A stretch of 11,063 bases of DNA. It comes from a bacterium (GTDB lineage Bacteria > Gemmatimonadota > Glassbacteria > GWA2-58-10). The stretch is from contig JAJFUG010000172.1 of assembly GCA_021372515.1 (NCBI GenBank), positions 1 through 11,063 of the forward strand. Reading direction: 5' to 3'. Positions 6,801-11,063 of this stretch are shown in pieces. Numbering within the stretch: position 1 is the first letter of the stretch; each line of letters begins with the position of its first letter. The position numbers and the translations under genes are program-made. The notes under the pieces were generated by a model that saw only the letters and a list, made by a program, of their open reading frames with translations, was not told the origin of the DNA and searched no databases.

Positions 6801-7286
6801 TCCACGGGTTTCGAGCCCCCAGTGGGGGTCGTTCTGGAACGGGACCCAGTCCCGTCCGACCGCTTCGCCGGCGTTCGGCCCCTGGTAGACCAGGTTCCAG
6901 TCCCCGCCCTCATCGTAGGGCAATTGTTCCAGGGTGCTCAGGCGGGCCAGATGGTCCTCGATCCGGCTGAAGCCCTCCGCGCCCAGAAAGTCGGCCAGGT
7001 GGCGATGCTCGCGGCTGAGTTCTGCGATGCCCTCGAAAAGAAGGAGGAAGTCGATGGAATACCCCATGATCCGCCATTGGCGGTCCAGGTAGAGCTGGGG
7101 CATGTTGATCGCGGCTTGCAGTAAATATATGTTGCGCGAGTTGAGATCACTCAGGTGCACAACATCTTCGTACAGCTTCTGGACCCGTCCCAGGCGCTCG
7201 AGAGCTTCCCGCCCCTGGCGCGCCTGTTCCTCCAGAATCCGCACCTGCTGTTTCAGCCTCTCGATTTCGGTCTCGCGCGGGGGCAT
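3858..7286 (-). CDS. Soluble multi-PAS/GAF sensor histidine kinase with a lectin-like N-terminal insertion
   Basis: A 1142-residue kinase with no obvious membrane segment, so probably cytoplasmic. In order: coiled coil (about 1-45); a PAS-like first half (about 55-115); a beta-rich region (about 125-330) resembling concanavalin-A-like LamG/DUF1080 folds; a PAS-like second half ending LLFEDITARKQ (to 383); PAS (391-507, ending LRDITERRR); PAS (515-632) with cysteines C564, C568, C574 and C577; PAS (640-755, ending LHDITELKE); coiled coil; GAF-like domain (about 787-905). The HisKA phosphoacceptor is H927 in AHEINNPLG. The HATPase has N1036/N1040, DTGPGIP (1068-1074), EPFFSTK (1083-1089) and GMGMGL (1098-1103). 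All catalytic motifs are intact. There is no receiver domain, so it needs a partner; the HTH-receiver gene upstream on the same strand is the natural candidate. An in-frame stop lies upstream with no start codon between it and this ATG; the ribosome site is weak (GGAAA). Confidence 0.93.
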   Translation of the reverse strand: MPPRETEIERLKQQVRILEEQARQGREALERLGRVQKLYEDVVHLSDLNSRNIYLLQAAINMPQLYLDRQWRIMGYSIDFLLLFEGIAELSREHRHLADFLGAEGFSRIEDHLARLSTLEQLPYDEGGDWNLVYQGPNAGEAVGRDWVPFQNDPHWGLETRGGRVCLVHQSHMEDFKDCYLMSAVEYGDSVSDLKVTYRLRTPEQDELLRDISLVISSESGRDGILPDIVGYSICTASHGNIMARIQKQAADIVSQPEKLDPGAEYEVTAERIGGRISRRLICLADGSQAPPLVCYDSSPIYDRHHHLGFSTFAGQAEIFDIRIYTRPSRFRIENLRLDFYAELNLKEPSLAGRIFRLRLGPTHELGESFQTLLFEDITARKQMELALSQSEERYRSLVEMINDGMALLDENGRTTFVNRALCEMTGYSKEELLGKSPEFSFDEAGREAFRSNFDQRRLGSSTPYEVGITTKEGARLHLHVNPRALFDAEGVFRGSVVVLRDITERRRTEEALQRSRAQMRAVIDAIKSRIIFVNDSLEIVLANRSAARDLGRPPEELPGLKYCELWCSHGEDCEQCLPRKTLASGSSQQATRFVPGLDRRVLDMRSDPVYNHVGELLGAVIIIEDITSRKRAEELLRQSESRYRLLFENAGNPILLVDYDGVLQMLNNLAAGYLGGQPERLVGRSIFKVMPQSFARKRLEVIRRVIEEGKLQVEEFQLNLEGGRRYWFKAIIQPYGFAKGINCAQMILHDITELKEVQRALKKERDGLEVRVSERTAELRQSESRLQERLKELTCLYSIRQECSRAGAPDETLRSCCRHIRDSLSDPEDKLVSLSLDGRQISPSGDAARQVMTGLECELSPGGRKRGVLKVCSLHGKGEFLPFEHDLVQQAAACLADFISNRELEDQLLQSEKLAAAGRVAAGVAHEINNPLGAIKNALYVLRHAVAPEHPDYHYLGMMDNEVDRMASIIVQLYDLYKPSSREHQRIDLVELVGSVLKMLGTKISRQKITVHTVCGRKDHYLFLPRDQVIQVLYNIILNAVQAMPTGGELTLSCHGAADSHELSIQDTGPGIPDEVLPRIFEPFFSTKAGDRLPGQGMGMGLSLSRSIMESLGGSISVATRPGQGTTFSLHFPPPQDKSAG

Positions 7287-7338
7287 TCGCTTTTCCGATC
7301 TCGTGGAACTGCTGGGAAGGTGTGGTGCTCTGCTCTGT

Positions 7339-7353
7339 CAGCGTTTCCCGCTG
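7339..7353 (-). other. Small hairpin in the kinase leader
   Basis: CAGCG and CGCTG pair around a five-base loop. It lies 53 bases before the kinase start and immediately downstream, in the transcription direction, of the large palindrome at 7358-7386. Together they would form two consecutive stem-loops in a leader transcript. No T-run follows, so termination is unlikely. Confidence 0.4.
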
Positions 7354-7357
7354 TTCA

Positions 7358-7386
7358 GGCAGGCGGCCCGGACCGGGCCGCCTGCC
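7358..7386. repeat. Perfect 14-bp inverted repeat upstream of the kinase gene
   Basis: GGCAGGCGGCCCGG (7358-7371) and its exact reverse complement (7373-7386) are separated by one A. As RNA the innermost pairs would open to leave a short loop on a very stable GC stem. It lies about 70 bases before the kinase start. No U-tract follows on the minus strand, so it is more likely a leader structure, an mRNA stabiliser for a processed transcript, or a symmetric protein-binding site than an intrinsic terminator. Confidence 0.75.
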
Positions 7387-7411
7387 CGGTCGGGTACTCA
7401 TACAGACTGTA

Positions 7412-7440
7412 ACAATATGGGGTTGGATCGATAAACACAA
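7412..7440 (-). promoter_or_regulatory. Candidate promoter for the kinase gene
   Basis: On the minus strand TTGTGT (7440-7435) and TATTGT (7417-7412) are 17 bases apart, matching the consensus at three and four of six positions. It would start transcription near 7405, placing the large palindrome (7386-7358) about 20 bases into the leader. The kinase could instead be read through from the upstream response-regulator gene. Confidence 0.28.
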
Positions 7441-7620
7441 CCACGGAATCTTAGGGGACCGGCTCTGTTGCGTCTCCGGTTTGGGAGGGGGGGGGTAAAT
7501 ATGAACTGTCCATCCGGAGCGGTCGATACCGGCTCGTTTCGGAGACGCCGACGTCACAGGGCCTGCCTGCCCTGGCTGGCAGCGCCGGTGGAATCACCCG
7601 TGACCACGGTCGGTCAGAGA

Positions 7621-8232
7621 TCAACCTATATTACGGCGTGCCCGGCGGCCGCGCGCCCGGCGCGGAGCCGGAGCCTGGAACTGGCTGCGGATCAGGTCGA
7701 TGAGCGTAGTCACATCCAGCGGCTTGGAAAGGCATTCATCCGCTCCGGACTCGCGGGCCCGCTTGAAAATATTTTCATCCGGATACCCGGTCACCGCGAT
7801 TATCCGGCACTGTTCCTCTTCCTCCCGGTTCTTGATGTCCCGGCAGACCTTGAACCCGTCTATTCCCGGCATGACCAGATCGATGATCAGCACGTCCGGG
7901 TCGAACTCGCCGATCATCCGGCCGGCGTCGTAACCGTCCGCGGCTTCCTTCACGTTGAACGCGGTCTCTTTCTGCAGCGCTCCGACCAGGCTTTTGCGGA
8001 AGCCTTCCTCATCGTCCACCACCAGCACCTTGATCGGTGAAATTTTGTCTGTCTGGGGGATGGGAAATCCGCGTTCCTTCAGAAATTCGAGGACGTCCTG
8101 ACGGCGGAAACGCTTGTGACCTCCAGGTGTGGTCGCGAATTTGATCTGTTTGCGGAAACACCAGGACCTCACCGTGTCAGGCGAGACCCCGCACAGCTCG
8201 GCCAACTCTCGGGGGGTGAGCAGATCGCGCAT
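7621..8232 (-). CDS. Response regulator with N-terminal MerR/excisionase-type HTH and C-terminal receiver domain
   Basis: This 203-residue regulator has the DNA-binding part first and the receiver second, the reverse of the usual order. Residues 1-55 (LLTPRELAELCGVSPDTVRSW, then GGHKRFRRQDVLEFL) match the HTH_17/excisionase-like winged helix. Residues 67-185 are a CheY-like receiver with acidic pair D73/D74, phosphoacceptor D118 in LIIDLVMPG, T148 and K170. The C-terminus is a basic tail rich in Arg (191-200). GGAAGG lies about ten bases before the start, and a good promoter lies at 8272-8300. It is the first gene of a minus-strand pair with the histidine kinase, 334 bases downstream, which probably phosphorylates it. 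It likely binds DNA, but its targets are not visible. Confidence 0.9.
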   Translation of the reverse strand: MRDLLTPRELAELCGVSPDTVRSWCFRKQIKFATTPGGHKRFRRQDVLEFLKERGFPIPQTDKISPIKVLVVDDEEGFRKSLVGALQKETAFNVKEAADGYDAGRMIGEFDPDVLIIDLVMPGIDGFKVCRDIKNREEEEQCRIIAVTGYPDENIFKRARESGADECLSKPLDVTTLIDLIRSQFQAPAPRRARGRRARRNIG

Positions 8233-8271
8233 ATGTCATAATCCTTCCATGATTGGGTGGATAACTGCCGA

Positions 8272-8300
8272 AGTTTAAATCCGACCTTTTTTTTTGTCAA
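8272..8300 (-). promoter_or_regulatory. Candidate sigma70 promoter for the HTH-receiver gene
   Basis: On the minus strand a perfect TTGACA (8300-8295) is followed after 17 bases, including an eight-A tract, by TAAACT (8277-8272), four of six consensus bases. The predicted start near 8265 gives a leader of about 30 bases. The A-tract in the spacer could add DNA curvature. Confidence 0.6.
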
Positions 8301-8650
8301 GTAATCTTGCCGTTTTATCGTGATTATCCATATTTTTAGGGGATTCCCCGATGCCAGAGTCCTCCCTTCCTGCTCATGCCCGCCCAGGCGCCGGCCTGCT
8401 CGCCGGGGAACGACAATCTGTCAGAAAGCGGGTATATCCGTAATAATTTCAACATAACACATATTTGCGTTATGCGCCATGCGTTGTTAACTTTCCGGAG
8501 CTTCACCCCCGGAGCCAGGTCGTGTGGAGGTGCGGGCGCGTGCTTAGAATTCTTTCCCGAATGACCAAAAGGATGTTATATTTGATATTGCTGATAAGTT
8601 GCAGGGTGTTCATCCTGCCTGATTGTCAGGGATCGGCTGAGACGGGTTCA

Positions 8651-8658
8651 AGGAGGAG
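8651..8658 (+). promoter_or_regulatory. Ribosome binding site deciding the NarL-type regulator start
   Basis: AGGAGGAG lies 5 bases before the ATG at 8664. Another ATG at 8660 is in a different frame that closes by 8692 and sits too close to the site, so 8664 is the real start. Confidence 0.8.
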
Positions 8659-8663
8659 TATGG

Positions 8664-9320
8664 ATGCCTATCCGCGTTCTGCTGGTGGATGACCACAAGA
8701 TAGTGCGCGATGGGCTACGGGCGCTGATCGAAAAACTGGCGCACTTGCAGGTGGCGGGCGAGGCTGACGACGGGAAAAAGGCGGTTGAAATGGCCGTTCA
8801 ACTGCACCCGGATGTGGTAGTCATGGACCTGACCCTGCCGCGGCTCAACGGGATCGAGGCCACCAGCCAAATCCTGAAGGAAGTGCCCGGTGTCAAGGTG
8901 GTGGCCCTGTCCATGCACTCGGACCGCCGCTCGATCGTAGGCATGCTTCAGGCCGGCGCCGCGGGCTACCTGATGAAAGACTGCTCCTTCGATGAGCTGG
9001 ATCTGGCCCTCAGATCGGTGGTCGCCGGGGGCAAGTATCTCTGCTCCATGGTGACCGTGACGGTGGTGGAGGATTATCTCCGTCAGCTTTCGTTTTACGG
9101 CTGCACCTGCGCGGAATCCGGCCTGACCCGGCGTGAGCGTGAGGTGCTCCAGTTGATCGCGGCGGGCAGGTCCACGCGTCAGACCGCGGAGTCCCTGCGG
9201 ATCAGTATCAAGACCGTGGAATCCCACCGTCAGAACATCATGGACAAGACCGGTATTCACAGTGTGGCCGAGTTGACCAAGCTCGCCATCCGAATGAACC
9301 TGGCGGCCCTGGATGCCTGA
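8664..9320 (+). CDS. NarL/FixJ-family (LuxR-type) response regulator
   Basis: A 218-residue two-component regulator of standard length and order. The receiver (about 3-120) has the acidic pocket D9/D10, phosphoacceptor D55 in VVVMDLTLP, S83 and K105. The C-terminal GerE/LuxR helix-turn-helix (about 154-212) reads LTRREREVLQLIAAGRS, then TAESLRISIKTVESHRQNIM. All key residues are present, so phosphorylation-controlled DNA binding is expected. It is transcribed divergently from the HTH-receiver gene and lies 209 bases before the HD-domain gene on the same strand. NarL-type regulators usually partner HisKA_3 kinases, while the nearby kinase is HisKA type. Its true partner may therefore lie elsewhere; this is inference. 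Confidence 0.95.
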   Translation: MPIRVLLVDDHKIVRDGLRALIEKLAHLQVAGEADDGKKAVEMAVQLHPDVVVMDLTLPRLNGIEATSQILKEVPGVKVVALSMHSDRRSIVGMLQAGAAGYLMKDCSFDELDLALRSVVAGGKYLCSMVTVTVVEDYLRQLSFYGCTCAESGLTRREREVLQLIAAGRSTRQTAESLRISIKTVESHRQNIMDKTGIHSVAELTKLAIRMNLAALDA

Positions 9321-9332
9321 CTCCCCCCTTCC

Positions 9333-9348
9333 AGACCCTCTTTGGTCT
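9333..9348 (+). terminator. Very weak stem-loop after the NarL-type gene
   Basis: AGACC and GGTCT pair around a six-base loop starting 12 bases after the stop codon. The stem is short and no T-run follows, so real termination here is doubtful and read-through into the HD-domain gene is possible. Confidence 0.18.
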
Positions 9349-9516
9349 AACGCCAGCTATTCATAATAATTGCCAGATAATCCGTGGCATAAAATCGGAG
9401 TATTCCCTATTGCTCTGCCAGTCTGGGTCTGGTAGCATATGGAGTGGTCGTCCGCCGCAGTCCGAATGTGATCGACAGATATGATAGGTACGGGAAAGCG
9501 AACAGGAACGGGATTC

Positions 9517-9524
9517 AGGTGAGG
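9517..9524 (+). promoter_or_regulatory. Ribosome binding site supporting a TTG start
   Basis: AGGTGAGG lies 5 bases before TTG at 9530, the start that keeps the family-typical N-terminus LVDDLIPGMELLEDI. A GTG at 9542 in the same frame is possible but further away than ideal. No ATG lies at a comparable position. Confidence 0.6.
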
Positions 9525-9529
9525 CAGGC

Positions 9530-10762
9530 TTGCAGATACTCGTGGATGATCTCATACCGGGCATGGAGTTACTGGAGGATATCCGGCTGCGCGCCGGAAG
9601 CTTTCTTATTACCCGGAAGGAATTGAACGGCGGCTGTCTGAACGAGGATGTAATCGAGTCGATCCAGAAGTTTTCCGCGCAGCTCAGCCCCGATCCGAAC
9701 CGGGTTCAGGTGAAGGCCGACGAAAAAACCCTGGGACATCTCAAGTCCATCCTGGACGGGCATGTCGCGCGGATCGCGGAAACAATCACCAGCGGCAAGG
9801 ATTACCCCAATTTCATGGGCGCGGAGGAGTTACGCGAAAAAGTCCTCCGCGTGATGGACAAGATCGTCTCCAATCCGGACATCATCACCAACCTTTATTC
9901 TCTGCAGCTCAACCGCACCAGGGGCAACAGCCGGGTCGAGCAGATCATGGACCACAGCATCCGGGTCTGCCTGCTGGCGATCAGCCTGGGCCTGCGCATG
10001 CGCCTGTCCATCGTTTCACTGGTCAACCTGGGCATGGCCGCCTCCCTGCACGACATGGGCATGCTGCGCTCGAAGCTCTGGCCGGAGCTGGAAAAGCTGG
10101 ACGACACCGGCTCGGTCGAGTTGGAGGAATTCATCCGCGAGCACCAGGACCACTCCGCGCGCCTGTTCGCCGAGCAGAACGTGAACCTGCTGCCGCACAC
10201 GCGCAGCGAGATCATTTCGCTGATCTCCTCCCACCACCGTATCGAATTCGACAATCCGCCCAGCAAGACCGGGCTGATCATGTACCTGGCCGACCTGGTC
10301 GACGAGATGATCTCGCTGATGCCCTACCGGGTGAGGTTCAGTTTCACTCCGGTGCAGGTGCACTTGGCCGGGGAGAAACTCCGACAGCGCACCGGACTGC
10401 TCAACGTGCTCACCGCGCTGGTCAAGCTGACCCGCGGGAAAGCGTTCACCTGGGATGCGGTGACCACGCTGGCCGGGATGTTCGCCCTGGACAGCGTGCT
10501 GGTGGAGAACTACGAGGAGAAACTGCGCTCGATCCTGGAAACCTGCCCCTACAAATGCTCGGTGGCCTACCCGCACCTGGGCGGCAACGCCCTGCCCAGG
10601 ACCATCTACTGCCGCAACAGCCTGGAGCCGGGATTCTCGTGCGAGTTCATGGGCCAGGTGAAGATCGAGATAATCACCCCCGGCGGCCAGATGAAATCCT
10701 ACTTCAAGTGCTCCAACCTCACCGACCGTCTGCACGACCTGAACAAACAGAACCGCGACTGA
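9530..10762 (+). CDS. Divergent HD-GYP-like phosphohydrolase with a cysteine-rich C-terminus
   Basis: A 410-residue soluble protein, probably a metal-dependent phosphohydrolase related to cyclic-di-GMP-degrading HD-GYP enzymes. The N-terminus (LVDDLIPGMELLEDIRLRAGSFL, then a LNEDVIESI-type segment, to about 50) matches the small domain that often precedes HD-GYP. The HD core keeps likely metal ligands: H142, H174-D175 in SLHDMG, H205 in REHQDHSA, H235-H236 in SSHHRIE, and D255 in LADLVDE, followed by MPYR. The HHExxDGxGYP region is replaced by HHRIEFDNPPSKTG, so the GYP motif is missing. Residues 339-394 hold C339, C343, C361, C371 and C394, a possible metal site not part of the standard family. 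It starts with TTG and follows the NarL-type regulator by 209 bases. HD family membership is secure; substrate and activity are not. Confidence 0.88.
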   Translation: MQILVDDLIPGMELLEDIRLRAGSFLITRKELNGGCLNEDVIESIQKFSAQLSPDPNRVQVKADEKTLGHLKSILDGHVARIAETITSGKDYPNFMGAEELREKVLRVMDKIVSNPDIITNLYSLQLNRTRGNSRVEQIMDHSIRVCLLAISLGLRMRLSIVSLVNLGMAASLHDMGMLRSKLWPELEKLDDTGSVELEEFIREHQDHSARLFAEQNVNLLPHTRSEIISLISSHHRIEFDNPPSKTGLIMYLADLVDEMISLMPYRVRFSFTPVQVHLAGEKLRQRTGLLNVLTALVKLTRGKAFTWDAVTTLAGMFALDSVLVENYEEKLRSILETCPYKCSVAYPHLGGNALPRTIYCRNSLEPGFSCEFMGQVKIEIITPGGQMKSYFKCSNLTDRLHDLNKQNRD

Positions 10763-10816
10763 CGCCTGTCACAGCGATGTCCCTGGAGCTGCCCCAGGCC
10801 GGGGCAGTTCATGAAT

Positions 10817-10897
10817 GTGGCTATGCCTCTGAATCAGGGCGGCCCTGAGATTCAGGTCTTTGAGTGAACTAAATAGCCACAGTGCATAAGGGTTTTT
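10817..10897 (+). terminator. Candidate nested terminator after the HD-domain gene
   Basis: An 8-bp outer stem, GTGGCTAT (10817-10824) with ATAGCCAC (10873-10880), encloses a second hairpin, CTGAATC..AGGG with CCCTGAGATTCAG (10829-10855, two-base bulge). Five T's follow at 10893-10897, about 12 bases after the outer stem. This is a plausible end for the HD-domain transcript, although the T-run is further from the stem than usual. Confidence 0.35.
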
Positions 10898-11063
10898 ATG
10901 TCCTTTCGGGCAAGACCAGCAATGTCCGGTTAGGAACTTGCAGTTTGAAGCTGACCGTCTCATTTCTGCTTTGGTTTCGGCCAAAGCAGCAAAGCCAGCG
11001 GGGGCCGCGAACTCGTCCAAACCGCGACTCTGCGTCAATCTTAAGTGTTTACGGAGTCTTAAT
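10893..11063 (-). repeat. Dispersed structured repeat, copy C, cut by the window end
   Basis: Read on the minus strand, this matches the right half of copies A and B: ACTCCGTAAACACTTAAGAT (shared exactly with copy A), GGACGAGTT, CGCGGCCCCCGCTGGCTTTG, and CCTAACCGGACATTGCTGG. It carries the same perfect 9-bp hairpin (10966-10974 with 10981-10989). A stretch of about 20 bases after the hairpin (near 10944-10965) is diverged, and there is no terminal palindrome. The left module would lie beyond the window. It lies beyond the 3' end of the HD-domain gene, pointing towards it. Confidence 0.83.

Larger units (their letters stand above)
7287..7620. other. Structured spacer between response-regulator and kinase genes
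   Basis: This 334-base gap has no credible gene but is dense in symmetry: the hairpins at 7339-7353 and 7358-7386; a 9-bp inverted repeat GCGTCTCCG (7470-7478) / CGGAGACGC (7540-7548) with a smaller GAGCGGT/ACCGGCTC hairpin (about 7516-7535) inside it; and an octamer direct repeat ACCGGCTC (7458-7465 and 7528-7535). A run of nine G (7487-7495) sits inside the large loop. Confidence 0.65.
8233..8663. other. Divergent intergenic region between the two response-regulator genes
   Basis: These 431 bases separate the minus-strand HTH-receiver gene from the plus-strand NarL-type gene and are noticeably AT-richer than the genes. They hold the promoter at 8272-8300 and a possible plus-strand promoter, TTGCCG (8307-8312) and TATTTT (8331-8336) with an 18-base spacer. 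They also hold a dyad CATAAC (8453-8458) / GTTATG (8469-8474). The plus-strand leader would be long (over 300 bases) if that promoter is used. No credible gene is seen. Confidence 0.6.

Noticed and set aside
7501-8040. Plus-strand frame starting at ATG 7501 after a G-rich stretch resembling a ribosome site
   Set aside because: Most of it is antisense to the HTH-receiver gene, which has intact family motifs. The purine stretch is the G9 homopolymer, and the product has no recognisable features.
8562-8692. Small frame of 43 codons with a signal-like N-terminus (MTKRMLYLILLISC) just before the NarL-type gene
   Set aside because: No ribosome site precedes it and it runs out of frame into the regulator start. 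A leader peptide is conceivable but unsupported.
8715-9260. Minus-strand open frame opposite the NarL-type regulator
   Set aside because: The plus-strand regulator has complete receiver and HTH motifs with a strong ribosome site; the opposite frame has none.
10016-10735. Minus-strand open frame opposite the HD-domain gene
   Set aside because: No domain and biased composition; it is a mirror of the HD-domain coding frame.

Overview
The window is GC-rich bacterial chromosomal DNA with seven convincing protein-coding genes. I see no rRNA, tRNA, CRISPR array or transposase. The proteins have Gram-negative-style features: a periplasmic binding protein with a Sec signal and no lipobox, and a FecCD-type importer. 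The very large soluble multi-PAS histidine kinase and the divergent HD-GYP-like protein fit an environmental bacterium with a heavy signalling load. The sequence alone does not fix the phylum; an uncultured or poorly sampled lineage is a guess.

Left part (530-3227, minus strand): a compact three-gene ABC importer operon in the order binding protein, ATPase, permease. Both junctions are 4-base ATGA overlaps. It is of the BtuCDF / iron-siderophore class, and the binding protein looks most like a corrinoid binder. I see no cobalamin riboswitch in front of it.

Middle (3858-8232, minus strand): an excisionase/MerR-type HTH protein fused to a receiver domain, then a 334-base spacer rich in inverted repeats, then a 1142-residue soluble hybrid-PAS histidine kinase. 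The kinase N-terminus appears to be a PAS domain interrupted by a concanavalin-A-like (LamG/DUF1080-like) beta-sandwich. Three more PAS domains, a GAF-like domain and a HisKA/HATPase core follow.

Right part (8664-10762, plus strand, divergent from the HTH-receiver gene): a NarL/FixJ-type response regulator, then a 410-residue HD-domain protein. The latter resembles HD-GYP phosphodiesterases but lacks the GYP motif and carries a cysteine-rich C-terminus. Together these four genes look like a signalling cluster with one kinase, two possible receivers and one nucleotide-signalling-type output. The wiring is inferred from proximity only.

The most distinctive non-coding content is a dispersed repeat of roughly 330-380 bases in three copies (62-445, 3447-3781, and 10893 to the window end on the opposite strand) plus a short diverged fragment (3813-3860). 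All share a hairpin core; the fragment differs from the others by a compensatory base-pair change. Every copy sits just beyond the 3' end of a gene in the same relative orientation. Two copies end in near-perfect palindromes. It looks like a structured intergenic repeat family or a structured RNA rather than a gene.
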